This document shows positions 27,703 to 39,809 of a stretch of DNA of 64,000 nucleotides, one piece after another. The notes under the pieces are model-generated. The model was not told where the DNA came from. It did no database searches and saw only the letters and a list, made by a program, of their open reading frames with translations. Each line of letters starts with the position of its first letter. The first letter of the stretch is position 1. The DNA is taken from assembly GCA_016192455.1 (NCBI GenBank), contig JACPUC010000012.1, forward strand, positions 65,735 through 129,734, read 5' to 3'. The translations under genes were made by a program, and so were the position numbers. The stretch comes from Candidatus Tectimicrobiota bacterium. Lineage in GTDB: Bacteria; JACPUC01.

Positions 27703-28662
27703 ATGTCCTCGTACCTCATCCGGCGCATTCTGCAAAGCATCCCGGTGCTCATCGGCATTACGGTGCTGTCGTTCGCCATGGTGCACATTGCGCCGGGCTC
27801 ACCAATGGGGCAGTACCTGGACCCGAAGGTCCCCCAGAAGGTGGTGGAGCAGTGGGAGAAGAACTTCCACCTCGACAAGCCGCTCCACGTGCAGTACTGG
27901 CACTGGCTGCGCGACTTCGTGAGCGGCGACCTGAAGAGCTTCAAGGACGGCCAACCGGTCATCACCAAGATCCTTCAGCGCCTGCCGGCCACCATCCTGC
28001 TCAACGTCGTCGCCACCATCATCATCTTCTCCCTCGCCATCCCACTCGGCGTCTTCTCTGCCACACGCCAGTACTCCGCCGCCGACCACATCTTCACGTT
28101 CTTCGCTTTCTTGGGCATCTCGCTGCCGAGTTTCTGGATCGCCTACATGCTCATCCTCCTCGTCGTGCAGGGGTTCGGTCTGCCGGTGCTGGGAGCCCGC
28201 ACCTTCGGCCTCGTCGAGCTCGCCCCCATGGCGGGCTTAGCCGACCGTCTCTGGCACCTCGTGCTGCCGGCGACGATCGCGGCGATCACCGGTATCGCCA
28301 GCCTGTCACGCTACATGCGCGGCAGCATGCTGGAGGTGAACCGGCAGGACTACATCCGCACCGCCCAGGCCAAGGGCCTCTCCGAGCAGGACGTGCGCTA
28401 CCGCCACGCCATGCGCAACGCCCTCCTCCCCATCGTGACGATCTTCGGCTTCCTCATCCCCAGCCTCATCGGCGGCTCCGTCATCATCGAGTCGATCTTC
28501 GCCTGGCCGGGCATCGGCCGCCTGGGCTACCAGGCCGTCCTGTCGCGCGACTACCCGGTCATCATGACCCTCAACACCATCTCCGCCGTCCTCGTGCTGG
28601 CGGGCAACCTGGTCGCGGATGTCCTCTACGCCTGGGTCGATCCGCGCATCCAGTACCGATAA
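27703..28662 (+). CDS. Peptide ABC transporter permease, DppB/OppB type
   Basis: A 319-residue permease with six hydrophobic helices. The N-terminal YLIRRILQSIPVLIGITVLSF and the cytoplasmic loop DYIRTAQAKGLSEQDVRYRHAMRNALLP are diagnostic of the DppB/OppB family. GGAG lies upstream of the ATG. It is 42 bases after the binding-protein gene and ten before the second permease, so the three are one operon. No ATPase genes follow, so the transporter must use DppD/F-type ATPases coded elsewhere. Confidence 0.92.
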   Translation: MSSYLIRRILQSIPVLIGITVLSFAMVHIAPGSPMGQYLDPKVPQKVVEQWEKNFHLDKPLHVQYWHWLRDFVSGDLKSFKDGQPVITKILQRLPATILLNVVATIIIFSLAIPLGVFSATRQYSAADHIFTFFAFLGISLPSFWIAYMLILLVVQGFGLPVLGARTFGLVELAPMAGLADRLWHLVLPATIAAITGIASLSRYMRGSMLEVNRQDYIRTAQAKGLSEQDVRYRHAMRNALLPIVTIFGFLIPSLIGGSVIIESIFAWPGIGRLGYQAVLSRDYPVIMTLNTISAVLVLAGNLVADVLYAWVDPRIQYR

Positions 28663-28671
28663 GGGAGTCCA

Positions 28672-29574
28672 ATGTCTGCCGCCGATGCCCTCGCCCTCGA
28701 TGAGACGGCGCCGCCGTACAGCTTCTTCGGCGAGTTCAAGAAGCGCTTCCTGCGCAACCGCCTGGCGATGGGCGGCATGGTGGTGGTACTGGCGCTCTTC
28801 ATTCTCTCCATCATGTGGTGGGTTTTCGAACTCAAAGACCTCAACATCCCCTACGATCCCAACGCCACGAACGTGGCCGCGCAGCTCCGGGGGCCATCCC
28901 TGGCGCACCCGCTGGGGACCGATCAGCTCGGCCGCGATGTCCTCTCGCGCACCCTGCGGGGCGCCCGCATCAGCCTCACGGTGGGCTTCGTCGCCGTCGG
29001 CATCTCGGTCAGCATCGGCGTGCTCGTCGGCAGCCTGGCAGGGTTCTTCGGCGGCTGGGTGGACTCCCTCCTCATGCGCCTCGTCGATATCGTCATCGCC
29101 TTCCCCAGCTTCTTCCTCATCCTCACGGTCGTGGCCCTCTTGAAGCCCAACTTCTGGAACGTCATCATCGTCATCGGCATCACCGGCTGGACGGGGACGG
29201 CTCGCTTCGTGCGCGCCGAGTTCCTGTCGCTGAAGGAGCGCGACTTTGTGCAGGCGGCCTTCGCCATCGGGGCGCCCTCGCGGCGCATCATCCTCCTCCA
29301 CATGCTGCCGAACGCCCTGGCGCCGGTCCTCGTCTCCGCCACGCTGGGGGTGGCCGGGGCGATCCTCACCGAGGCCGGCCTCAGCTTCCTCGGCTTCGGC
29401 GTGCAGCCGCCGCGGCCGACCTGGGGGAACATCCTCTCCGAAGGCCGGCTCTACATCTTCGACGCCTGGTGGCTGACGGCTTTCCCGGGCCTCGCCATCC
29501 TCCTCACCGTCCTCGCCTTCAACCTCTTCGGCGAAGGGCTGCGCGACGCCCTCGACCCGCGCCTGAAAACGTAG
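28672..29574 (+). CDS. Peptide ABC transporter permease, DppC/OppC type
   Basis: A 300-residue permease of the OppC family. An N-terminal helix (RNRLAMGGMVVVLALFILSI) is followed by HPLGTDQLGRDVLSRTLRGAR, the family hallmark, then five more helices and the loop DFVQAAFAIGAPSRRIILLHMLPN. It pairs with the DppB-type permease just upstream. GGGAG precedes the ATG. The operon ends here without ATPase genes. Confidence 0.92.
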   Translation: MSAADALALDETAPPYSFFGEFKKRFLRNRLAMGGMVVVLALFILSIMWWVFELKDLNIPYDPNATNVAAQLRGPSLAHPLGTDQLGRDVLSRTLRGARISLTVGFVAVGISVSIGVLVGSLAGFFGGWVDSLLMRLVDIVIAFPSFFLILTVVALLKPNFWNVIIVIGITGWTGTARFVRAEFLSLKERDFVQAAFAIGAPSRRIILLHMLPNALAPVLVSATLGVAGAILTEAGLSFLGFGVQPPRPTWGNILSEGRLYIFDAWWLTAFPGLAILLTVLAFNLFGEGLRDALDPRLKT

Positions 29575-29695
29575 CCGCCATGCAGCCCGGCGCTCCACTC
29601 CCTATGGTGACATCGCCCCCCGCCGGCGTCGCCAGGCTTCGCCAAGCACGAAGCCGAGCGCCTCAGGCCGGGGCCGAGGCAGGAGAGAGCAAACG

Positions 29696-30019
29696 ATGGA
29701 TGTGATCAGGGTTTTTGAGAAGCAGCAGTTCGCCGCCGAGAAGATGAAGAAGGTGGGCCTTTTTGATACGCAGAACCTCTTCTGCGACCTCTACTGCCTG
29801 GAGCCTGGGCAGGAGCAGAAGAGTCATACCCATGCGCATGAGGACAAGGTCTACTTCGTGCTCGAGGGCAAGGTTCGCGTGCGCATCGGAGGTGACGAGA
29901 AAGAGCTGAGCGCCAACATGCTCACGCTGGCGCCGGCGGGTTCGGAGCACGGCGTGGCGAACCATACCAACACCCGCAGCACGCTCCTTGTCTTTATGGC
30001 GCCGAAGCCGCAGCACTGA
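29696..30019 (+). CDS. Small single-domain cupin protein
   Basis: A 107-residue cupin barrel. Motif 1 is KSHTHAHEDKVYFVLEGK, giving two histidines and a glutamate, and motif 2 is LAPAGSEHGVAN with the third histidine, so a divalent metal site is complete. Small cupins of this kind act as isomerases, dioxygenases or sugar/oxalate-binding proteins; the substrate cannot be told. AGGAGAG precedes the ATG. It lies 120 bases after the peptide permeases on the same strand and converges on the nitrilase-like gene. Confidence 0.8.
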   Translation: MDVIRVFEKQQFAAEKMKKVGLFDTQNLFCDLYCLEPGQEQKSHTHAHEDKVYFVLEGKVRVRIGGDEKELSANMLTLAPAGSEHGVANHTNTRSTLLVFMAPKPQH

Positions 30020-30150
30020 GGCGCGCCGCCGAGACGCCCCTGCGGCGCAGCGCGGCGCCGCCACATCAGCTCCCTCCCGTCAAGCCGGTCCTCCCCTTCA
30101 CGCCGCCGCGGGCCACACCGGCTCGCTGCGGCGCCCCCCCTTTCTGCGGG

Positions 30151-31176
30151 CTAACTCCCCGGTCGCTGCCAGATGCCCGCCTCCAGCAGGCGCTCGATGC
30201 TGGCGCGCACCGCTTCCGCCCGCACCTTGAGATCGTGCGACAGGGGCGAGTCGAGGGCGGCGTTGACGGGCATGATGGGACGCTCGTAGATTTTCCGGTA
30301 GACCTCGGTGCGCAGGTCCTTCAGCCAGTTGCCGAAGGTGGTCTGGGCGCGGAAGCGCCGCTGCGCCTCGATGTCGATCTGCGCGGCGGCGAAGGTGGAG
30401 CCGGGCGCCGAGGCGTCGGCCAGGACGTTGCCGCGGAAATCCACCACCATCGAGTGGCCGCCGAAAATGCTGACCGCAGCCCGGCTCTCTTGCCTGGGGT
30501 AATAGTCGCCGGAGTTCGGCGAGACGACGTAGCAGTTGTTGTCGAGCGCCCGCGAGCGCGTCTGCAGCTCATAGGTGCCGCGGCTGGGGAAGGGCTCGTG
30601 CGCCGTCGGGATGCAGAGGACCTCGGCGCCGTTCATGGCGAAGCCGCGCGACATCTCCGGGTAGTAGCGGTCCACGCTGACCATGGCGGCGAGGCGGCCG
30701 ATGGACGTGTCGACCACCGGGAAGAAGGCGTCGAGGTCGTCGCCGTACTCCTCCACCCAGCGGTCCCAGATGTCGTGCGGCGAGGCCAGCGCCTCGCGCG
30801 GGAAGAGGTTGATCTTGTGGTAGCGGAGGATGATGTCGCCGTTCGGCGCGATGATGATGGCGGTGTTGAAGACGCGGTCCACCTTGGCGTTGCGGGCGGT
30901 GAGCTGGGCCATGAGGTAGCAGCCGATCTCCTGGGCCTTCTTGCCGAGGGCGTCGGTCTCCGGCCCGGGAATCTCGGTGGAGTAGCCCTTCGACGGCAGC
31001 CCCATGACGACGCACTCCGGCAGCGCAATGAGCTTCACCGGCAGCTCCAGGGAGGTGAAGAAGACCGCCAGCTCGAGGCAGTCGTTGATGTGGTCGAGGT
31101 TGCGCCGCACGTCCTCGCGTCGGTCGAGCGCCCAGAACGTCGGTTGCAGAGCGATGGCTGAGTAGAGCGGGACCAT
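30151..31176 (-). CDS. Nitrilase-superfamily protein with Ser in place of the catalytic Cys
   Basis: A 341-residue protein of the same subfamily as the amidases at 9361 and 15416 (shared SPHDIWDRWVEEYG and FFPVVDTSIGRL). Glu54 (LPECVVMG) and Lys121 (YHKINLFP) of the triad are present. At the nucleophile, where relatives read I-C-Y-D-x-x-F-P-E, this protein reads V-S-V-D-R-Y-Y-P-E: Ser167, codon AGC at 30678-30676. The rest of the fold is intact, so the gene is under constraint. It may be a non-catalytic binder or regulator, a serine enzyme, or inactive. The ATG at 31176 has AGGAG upstream. It follows the DUF364 and hydroxylase genes on the same strand. Confidence 0.82.
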   Translation of the reverse strand: MVPLYSAIALQPTFWALDRREDVRRNLDHINDCLELAVFFTSLELPVKLIALPECVVMGLPSKGYSTEIPGPETDALGKKAQEIGCYLMAQLTARNAKVDRVFNTAIIIAPNGDIILRYHKINLFPREALASPHDIWDRWVEEYGDDLDAFFPVVDTSIGRLAAMVSVDRYYPEMSRGFAMNGAEVLCIPTAHEPFPSRGTYELQTRSRALDNNCYVVSPNSGDYYPRQESRAAVSIFGGHSMVVDFRGNVLADASAPGSTFAAAQIDIEAQRRFRAQTTFGNWLKDLRTEVYRKIYERPIMPVNAALDSPLSHDLKVRAEAVRASIERLLEAGIWQRPGS

Positions 31177-31495
31177 GATCACAACTCCTGACGAGGCTCG
31201 TGGGAGCAAGGCTGGCGCGGGGCGCTCGCGAAAGGAGCCGCCGCTCGTCCCGCCTGATCGGCACGGTGATGAAGCTTACCGGGGTTAAGGGTGCGGGATC
31301 AAGCTGAAGGAGGGCGCCCCTGCCGCCCCATGCGCCGCACGCGCGGTGGAAGGGGGCTCTCCGCGCCCGGCGGCGCGGCGGCGGCCGGGTGCATCGCGCT
31401 CAGGCGGAGGGGACCAACGATCTCCCGCAGCGACATCTCCTCGGAGATTCCTCTTGCCGAACCTCGAAAGCGTCTGCTGCATTCCGAGACGCAGC
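31177..31495. other. Gene-free gap
   Basis: I see no gene, repeat or convincing promoter in this GC-rich 319-base stretch between the DUF364 gene and the nitrilase-like gene, both on the minus strand. Confidence 0.5.
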
Positions 31496-32332
31496 CTAGC
31501 GGACCGTCACCTCGCTGGGCCGCAGGGTGATCTTCTCCGCGCAGGTGCCGAAGAGGTGGTAGGCCGAGCCGGCCTCGGCGAGGAGGTCGAGGAGGAGGTC
31601 CGGTTCGTAGATGGAGATGCCGCCGAGGCAGGTGACGCCGCGCGCGAAGTAGGCGGTGGGCACCATGCTCGCGGTGGGGCCGGCGATGATCACCTCCGTG
31701 CCGGGTTGCACGTGCGCCAAGAGGCCGTCGATGGTGTTGTTCACGATGGTCGTGCCGGTGAGGATGATGAGGTCGGCCTTGGGCAGCACCTCGCCGGCCT
31801 GCTCGGGCCAGCGGTGCAGCGGCAGTTCATCCTGCTTCAAGGCGGCGGGGTTCTTTTCGAGCACCAGAAAGGAAGCCTGCTGCCGCTTCAGCTCGCGGAT
31901 GAAGGGCGTGAAGGCGCCGACGAGGACGACGCTGCGGAAGCTGCGGAAGTCGATCTCCTCGATGGCGTCGCGCCGCCGCTCGATGATGTAGCCGTGCGGT
32001 TCGTGCCCCGCCCAGAGGTGGGCCGAAAGCGCATTGAGGAGGGCCACGGCGATGCTGCTCTTCAGGACGTTGGCATCGCCCGCGTAGGAGAGCAGTTCGA
32101 CGGCGGGCAGGCCGCGGAGCTTCCCCGCCTTCGGCATGCGGGCCGCCGTGGTCGGGCAGCAGACCGCCTCCGGGATGTCGCCGATCGCCGTGAAGGCGAT
32201 GCCGGCTCGGCCGGAGCTGAGCTTCAGGCCGGTGAAGAAAATGCCGACGACGACGCGCTCGACCCTGAGGCTCTCCAGCTCACCTCCCAGCTCCTCTCGC
32301 AGTAGCGCGACGGTCTCCTGGGTGCTGCTCAT
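31496..32332 (-). CDS. DUF364/DUF4213 protein (putative heavy-metal chelation domain)
   Basis: A 278-residue protein. The N-terminal part (VVVGIFFTGLKLSSGRAGIAFT) resembles the DUF4213 enolase-N-like domain, and the C-terminal half, with VVLVGAFTPFIRELK, KADLIILTGTTIVNNTIDGLL and VIIAGPTASMVP, is the Rossmann-like DUF364 domain that is predicted to bind metal. The family often lies beside molybdenum hydroxylases and metal importers. Here it is 263 bases downstream of a molybdenum hydroxylase gene, so a role in cofactor or metal handling for that enzyme is plausible. Three ATG codons are in tandem; the third (32332) has the best spacing from GGAGGAG. A long extension of this frame upstream is shadow. 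Confidence 0.72.
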   Translation of the reverse strand: MSSTQETVALLREELGGELESLRVERVVVGIFFTGLKLSSGRAGIAFTAIGDIPEAVCCPTTAARMPKAGKLRGLPAVELLSYAGDANVLKSSIAVALLNALSAHLWAGHEPHGYIIERRRDAIEEIDFRSFRSVVLVGAFTPFIRELKRQQASFLVLEKNPAALKQDELPLHRWPEQAGEVLPKADLIILTGTTIVNNTIDGLLAHVQPGTEVIIAGPTASMVPTAYFARGVTCLGGISIYEPDLLLDLLAEAGSAYHLFGTCAEKITLRPSEVTVR

Positions 32333-32454
32333 CATCATCTCCTCCCGTGGTGGCACGCCCGAGCGTCGTATCCCTAGTGATCTCCGACACCAAGCGCCGG
32401 CACCGCTACCGCGGGGGACGTGGTGTCGGCGCCGCGGAGCCCCGCCGGCCATGT

Positions 32455-32560
32455 CTCTCGCAAGAGGCGCACCCCTCTCTGCGAGCTGCTTGCAACGCGC
32501 GGCGGGGGAGGGGAGTGGGAATCCCCCAGGGAACCCGCGTACCCATGGCGCCTGCAACGC
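32455..32560 (-). repeat. Possible degenerate copy R6 of the dispersed element
   Basis: Read on the minus strand this gap has GGGATTCCCACTCCCCTCCC, then GCAGCTCGCAGAG, then GGGGTGCGCCTC, in the order seen in R4. The match is patchy and the ends are not recognisable. Confidence 0.35.
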
Positions 32561-32595
32561 CCCGACCTCGTCGGAAAAGGTAGCAGACTGACGAC

Positions 32596-35646
<3,051 letters not shown>

Positions 35647-35732
35647 ATGATCTGCCCTCCTGTAGGGGCTGGGACATGGTCGGAGGCGTGGAAGGGAAGC
35701 GGGAACCTCATGCGAAGCGCTGTCGTTCCTAT

Positions 35733-35761
35733 TGATTAGTCTGCCATCTCGCCCCTGTCAA
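35733..35761 (-). promoter_or_regulatory. Candidate promoter of the molybdenum hydroxylase gene
   Basis: On the minus strand TTGACA (35761-35756), 17 bases, then TAATCA (35738-35733), about 87 bases upstream of the hydroxylase ATG. The -35 box is perfect; the -10 box is weak. Confidence 0.45.
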
Positions 35762-36249
35762 CGCCTTTCCTCCCCGAACGCGCACCCTCGTCGCAGGCTG
35801 CCCGCCGCAGCTCCGAGCGCGCCCTCCGCAACCAAACAGGCCCGGCCGCCGGCCGCCGGTCCGTCCGACCTGGCACGCCGACGTGCAAAGCCGACACGCC
35901 TCACCTCCCTGGCGGCGCTACGGCGCACTTCTCGGCGGGCGGGACGAAACGGATGCAACGACGTTCCCTGAGGCGGGATCATCTGGGATGACGAAGAGGG
36001 GATACGGGTAGCATCCCCTCCTCCTCGAACACCTCGCAGACGCCTTGGCCTGCGTCAACCAGCAAGCCTCGGAGCCGCCTCTGCGCTTCTCCACCTGACC
36101 CCCGCCCCCCGCGGCCCCTCGTCCGCGCCCTGTGCGTTCCGGGGAGGGGGGGATCGCGCTTCCCTCGCCTGGCTCTGCACGACCTCGCCGCGCTGCCCCG
36201 GCCGGTTCAGAGCCGGGAGCGCCTCCCGGATACCAGATCGGCCTCTCCC
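35762..36249. other. Gene-free gap
   Basis: Nearly 490 bases with no frame that looks coding, no repeat copy that I can align and no terminator. The base composition is that of the surrounding intergenic DNA. Confidence 0.5.
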
Positions 36250-37293
36250 CTACTTCGGCACGAAAGCGAAGGAGAAGGTGTCGGGGAGGAAGCGGGGTGG
36301 AAATCCCTTGCAAGCGCTGGCGGAAACCTTCCCTTTCTCCCCGCCAACCTCGGCGGAGCAGAAGAGCTTCTGCACCTCATCGGTGAAGCCCCGTAGGTCA
36401 TCGAGGGAGCTCTGATTCCAGGTCGTCAGGTACTGGCCCGTGAGGGCTTTCTGGAGCATCTCGCGGCCCGCCTCATCTTCAATGCCGACGATCTTGGCGA
36501 AATCCTTCCACACCTCGGGATGGCTGTTGATGTACCCCACCGCTTCCTTGTAGGCGGCCACAAAGCCACGCACCGCCTCGGGGTGCTTGGCGATGAAGTC
36601 CTCGTTCGTGGTGATGGTGACGAGGAGCATATCCTGCCCGGTCTTCTCCTTCCAGAACTTGCCGATATCCATAATGGAGCGGAACGGCTTGGTGGTGAGG
36701 AACTTCGACGTGAGAGGGTGGAGCGTCAAGACGGCGTCGAGTTCACCTTTCTCCAGCAGGTTCGCCTGGAGAACGGGCGAACCGTAGCGCAGCGACGCAT
36801 CAATGAGGGGATCGAAGCCGAAGTACTTCTTGCCAATGGTGCGGAACACCATCGACGTGGTGCCGGCTGGTCCGCCGAAGACACCGAGGCGCTTCCCCTT
36901 CAGATCGGCAAAGGTCTGAATCGGCGAGTCCTTGCGCACGAGGATGTCATTGACGAAGCCGATGAGGGGAAAGACCGTGACGAGCTTCATGCCCTGGGAA
37001 CGGAAGAGCACATTCGAGGCCCAGGCGGGAAAACTGATGTCGACCTCATTCCCTGTCAACGCCGTATAGAGAGCCGACACCGAGACCACATCGCGGCGGA
37101 TGATGCGGAGGCCGTGCTTCTCCGCAATCTTCTGGCGTTGCATGATCTCCACCGGGAACATCTGCGTCCCTTGCAGGACGTAGACCCGCACATCGACCAG
37201 CCCTTGCGCCCGAGCCGCGAGGCCCATCCCCAGCAGCAGCCCAAGCATGACGCCGCACGTGATGGTTCGCCGTAGCCAGGTTGTGTGCCGCAT
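36250..37293 (-). CDS. ABC transporter substrate-binding protein, NMT1/TauA/SsuA type
   Basis: A 347-residue periplasmic protein with a signal peptide (MRHTTWLRRTITCG, hydrophobic core, cleavage after ARA). The mature part has the two-lobed fold of the thiamine-precursor/taurine/sulfonate binding family: VYVLQGTQMFPVEIMQ, FADLKGKRLGVFGGPAGTTS and NEDFIAKHPEAVRGFVAAYKEAV. GGGAGGAGGAG precedes the ATG. It should serve the permease and ATPase at 38944-40604, which are on the other strand; a nitrilase gene lies between them. The substrate may be a sulfonate, an aromatic acid or a nitrile. Confidence 0.85.
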   Translation of the reverse strand: MRHTTWLRRTITCGVMLGLLLGMGLAARAQGLVDVRVYVLQGTQMFPVEIMQRQKIAEKHGLRIIRRDVVSVSALYTALTGNEVDISFPAWASNVLFRSQGMKLVTVFPLIGFVNDILVRKDSPIQTFADLKGKRLGVFGGPAGTTSMVFRTIGKKYFGFDPLIDASLRYGSPVLQANLLEKGELDAVLTLHPLTSKFLTTKPFRSIMDIGKFWKEKTGQDMLLVTITTNEDFIAKHPEAVRGFVAAYKEAVGYINSHPEVWKDFAKIVGIEDEAGREMLQKALTGQYLTTWNQSSLDDLRGFTDEVQKLFCSAEVGGEKGKVSASACKGFPPRFLPDTFSFAFVPK

Positions 37294-37483
37294 ACGCTCC
37301 TCCTCCCGATACCTCAAGAGCCACAGCCTGTGAGACGGCTCGCCCCCCGAGGTCCATGTTCCCTGCCAAGCCGCAGGACTCCTCGCGGCCGTTCCAGCGC
37401 CCACCCTCGACCCGCCCGTCGGTGTCGCAACACTGCCGCCCGTACACTCAGCCCTCGTCGCTGGCGACTCTGCCGACCCATGC

Positions 37484-38602
37484 TCACACCAGGTGATCCC
37501 GCTCCCCCTCCAGCAGGTGCCGCACTTCATGGATGAGGGCACGCTCACGGGCATGCGTGGGAGCCTGACGCAGGTCCTCGAGGAGCCGCCGGAGGCTGGC
37601 CGCGGCGCCGGCGTCCAGGCGCTCCGCCGCGCGGCGCACGCCGCCTTCGTCCACGATCTCGAGCGGCCCATGGCTCGCCCTGTTCACCTGCAGCCGGAAG
37701 ACATCGAAGCGATTGTAGTGGCCGATGAGGTCGTGGGTGATCTTCCCCTCGATGATCTGCTCGAAATCGAGATCACCGTAGACGATGCACTCGCCCTCCT
37801 CGATCGGTCCCGCCAGGTAGCGTCCGGCGGGGTCCACGATGGCCGAGTAACCGCCGCCGTTGACGGCGATTGGCGGCGGCTGGCGGTCCGTGAAGATGCT
37901 GTCGACCATTTCCTGCGAGAAGACGCCCGAGGAGCTGACCACGAAGACCTTGCCCTCGAAGGCGTGGTAGCGGATGCGGATGCCGATGCCCTGGCGCATC
38001 ACCTCGAGGGCCGGCGAGGCGAAGGCTGGCCAGCTTGCCACGTGCACCTTCTCCCCCTGGGCCAGCAGAGCGAAACGCGCCAGGCTGTTGGTGTTTTCGC
38101 CGCAGATGAGGGCGCCCACCTCGCCGAACGAGGTCGGGAAGGTGCGCAGGCTGCTGCCGTCGCCGCCGGTATGCACGAGACGTTCGCCGAAGGTCGGCAT
38201 GAGCTTGCGGTGCTTGCCCAGGATGCTCCCCTCGGCGCCGATGACGAGCTGGGTGTTGTAAAGCGTGCCGAGGGTGCCGGGGTCCTTCTCATTCAAGCCC
38301 ATGACCACCACCACGCCGGCATCCCGCGCGGCGCGGCAGAGGGTCTCGGTGGCGGGGCTGGGAATTTCGACGGCGTTCTTGAACAGATCGAGGAAGAAGC
38401 GGCGCCCTTCGAGCGGCGACAGGAAGCTGTTCCAGTGCGGGAAGGCGGGGATGAAGCACTCCGGGAACGCCGCAAGCTGCGCGCCGTTCGCGCCCGCCTC
38501 ACGGATCAGCCGGCAGGCTTTCTCCACCGTGGCTTCGCGGTCGAGGAACACTGGCGCGGCCTGCACGGCTGCGGCCCGAATCTTCGGATAGCTGTCGCCC
38601 AT
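37484..38602 (-). CDS. Nitrilase (paralogue of the gene at 5261)
   Basis: A 372-residue nitrilase. The triad is Glu48 (FPECFIPAFPHW), Lys133 (KHRKLMPTFGERLVH) and Cys167 (ALICGENTN). The CGENTNSLARFALLAQGE stretch is the hallmark of aliphatic and aryl nitrilases. The C-terminal 50 residues are an added charged helix not present in the paralogue. The ATG at 38602 (MGDS) has GGAGG upstream; an in-frame ATG four codons earlier is possible. It lies 190 bases upstream of the NMT1-type binding-protein gene on the same strand, which suggests that a nitrile is a substrate of that importer. Promoter at 38688-38716. Confidence 0.88.
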   Translation of the reverse strand: MGDSYPKIRAAAVQAAPVFLDREATVEKACRLIREAGANGAQLAAFPECFIPAFPHWNSFLSPLEGRRFFLDLFKNAVEIPSPATETLCRAARDAGVVVVMGLNEKDPGTLGTLYNTQLVIGAEGSILGKHRKLMPTFGERLVHTGGDGSSLRTFPTSFGEVGALICGENTNSLARFALLAQGEKVHVASWPAFASPALEVMRQGIGIRIRYHAFEGKVFVVSSSGVFSQEMVDSIFTDRQPPPIAVNGGGYSAIVDPAGRYLAGPIEEGECIVYGDLDFEQIIEGKITHDLIGHYNRFDVFRLQVNRASHGPLEIVDEGGVRRAAERLDAGAAASLRRLLEDLRQAPTHARERALIHEVRHLLEGERDHLV

Positions 38603-38687
38603 GCTTCCTCCCATTCGCCCTGCTTCACGTCGCCCGGGGCTGATTCGCGCCGCCAAGCCGCGCGTCTCCCGGCTTCTTCCCAAGAGC

Positions 38688-38716
38688 ACTCTAGCACAAG
38701 CACAGCATCCTCTCAA
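38688..38716 (-). promoter_or_regulatory. Promoter of the nitrilase and binding-protein genes
   Basis: On the minus strand TTGAGA (38716-38711), a 17-base spacer, then TAGAGT (38693-38688), about 85 bases before the nitrilase ATG. Confidence 0.55.
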
Positions 38717-38847
38717 CCCTGCGCTCACAATCGCGGTTGTGTCAAGAAAAACGGCGCGTTGCAGTCGCGCCGCCGCCAGGACAGCGGGCCTGGCGAGAGG
38801 GGGGCGGCGAAGGTAAAAGGCCGAAATCCAAGCGGTTCAAGCCGTTC

Positions 38848-38876
38848 TGGACAGTGGACAGGGCTTGTGGTATACG
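38848..38876 (+). promoter_or_regulatory. Promoter of the ABC permease and ATPase genes
   Basis: TGGACA (38848-38853), a 17-base spacer, then TATACG (38871-38876) on the plus strand, about 68 bases before the permease ATG. With the promoter at 38688 this makes the gap 38603-38943 a divergent control region; I see nothing else in it. Confidence 0.5.
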
Positions 38877-38943
38877 AGGGGGTGAGGGGACGCTTTGCCT
38901 GCGCCACGTCCCCTTCTTCTACTCCAAGGGGGGTTGCGAATTC

Positions 38944-39777
38944 ATGCGCGCTGACGTTCGGGAGGCGGCTGGAGCGCACCTGGAGATCGTGGAGACCCAG
39001 GCCATGGCGCGGAGCACCGTGATCATGGGTCGGAGTCTTGCGAAGGTTGCCTCGGCGATCCTCATCGTGCTCGTCTGGTGGCTCCTCGCCCTCACCCTCT
39101 CCCCTGATGTCCTCCCCGGCCCCCTGCCGACCTTCCGGGTCTTCTGGAACAACCTCATCACCGGCCAACTCCACACCCACTTCTTCGCCACCATGATCCG
39201 TGTGGGGTTGGGGTTCCTCTTCGCCATGCTGCTCGGCATCCTGGCCGGCACCATCATGGGGTTGTACCAGCGCGTTGAGCTCGTCGCCGACCTCTGGGTG
39301 ATGGTCGCCCTGACCATCCCCGGGCTCTGCTACACCTTCCTCTCGTTCATGTGGTTTGGTCTCAATGAGGCGGCCGCCATTATCGCCATCTCGATTACCG
39401 TCTTCCCCTCGATCACCATCAACATGTGGGAGGGGGTGAAGGATATCGACTCGCGGCTCATCGACATGTCGAAGACCTTCCAAGCCTCGCCGCTGCGGCG
39501 CTTCTTCCAGGTCATCATCCCGCAGATTCTGCCGTACATCCTCGCCGCGTCGCGCTTCGGCCTGGGACTGATCTGGAAGGTCACCGTGCTCATCGAGCTC
39601 ATCGGCATGGGCGACGGCGTCGGCTACATGCTGAACTTCTGGTTCCAGGTCTACGACATGCGGCAGGTGCTGGCCTGGACGCTCTTCTTCACGATCATCA
39701 TGCTGGTCATCGAGCTTGGTATCCTGAAGCAGGTGGAGAACCGCATCTTCGCCTGGCGTCCGCGCATCAAGGTCTAG
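38944..39777 (+). CDS. ABC transporter permease, SsuC/TauC type
   Basis: A 277-residue inner-membrane protein with six hydrophobic helices. The loop DIDSRLIDMSKTFQASPLRRFFQVIIPQILPYILAASR is the ATPase-coupling loop of the SsuC/TauC/nitrate permease family, and GLGLIWKVTVLIELIG follows. AGGGGGG lies before the ATG 38944; a second ATG at 39004 is possible. It forms an importer with the ATPase 32 bases downstream and, most likely, with the divergent binding protein at 36250. Confidence 0.88.
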   Translation: MRADVREAAGAHLEIVETQAMARSTVIMGRSLAKVASAILIVLVWWLLALTLSPDVLPGPLPTFRVFWNNLITGQLHTHFFATMIRVGLGFLFAMLLGILAGTIMGLYQRVELVADLWVMVALTIPGLCYTFLSFMWFGLNEAAAIIAISITVFPSITINMWEGVKDIDSRLIDMSKTFQASPLRRFFQVIIPQILPYILAASRFGLGLIWKVTVLIELIGMGDGVGYMLNFWFQVYDMRQVLAWTLFFTIIMLVIELGILKQVENRIFAWRPRIKV

Positions 39778-39809
39778 CCCCGGCCGCGCCGCTCCCGGTG
39801 GTCTCACGC

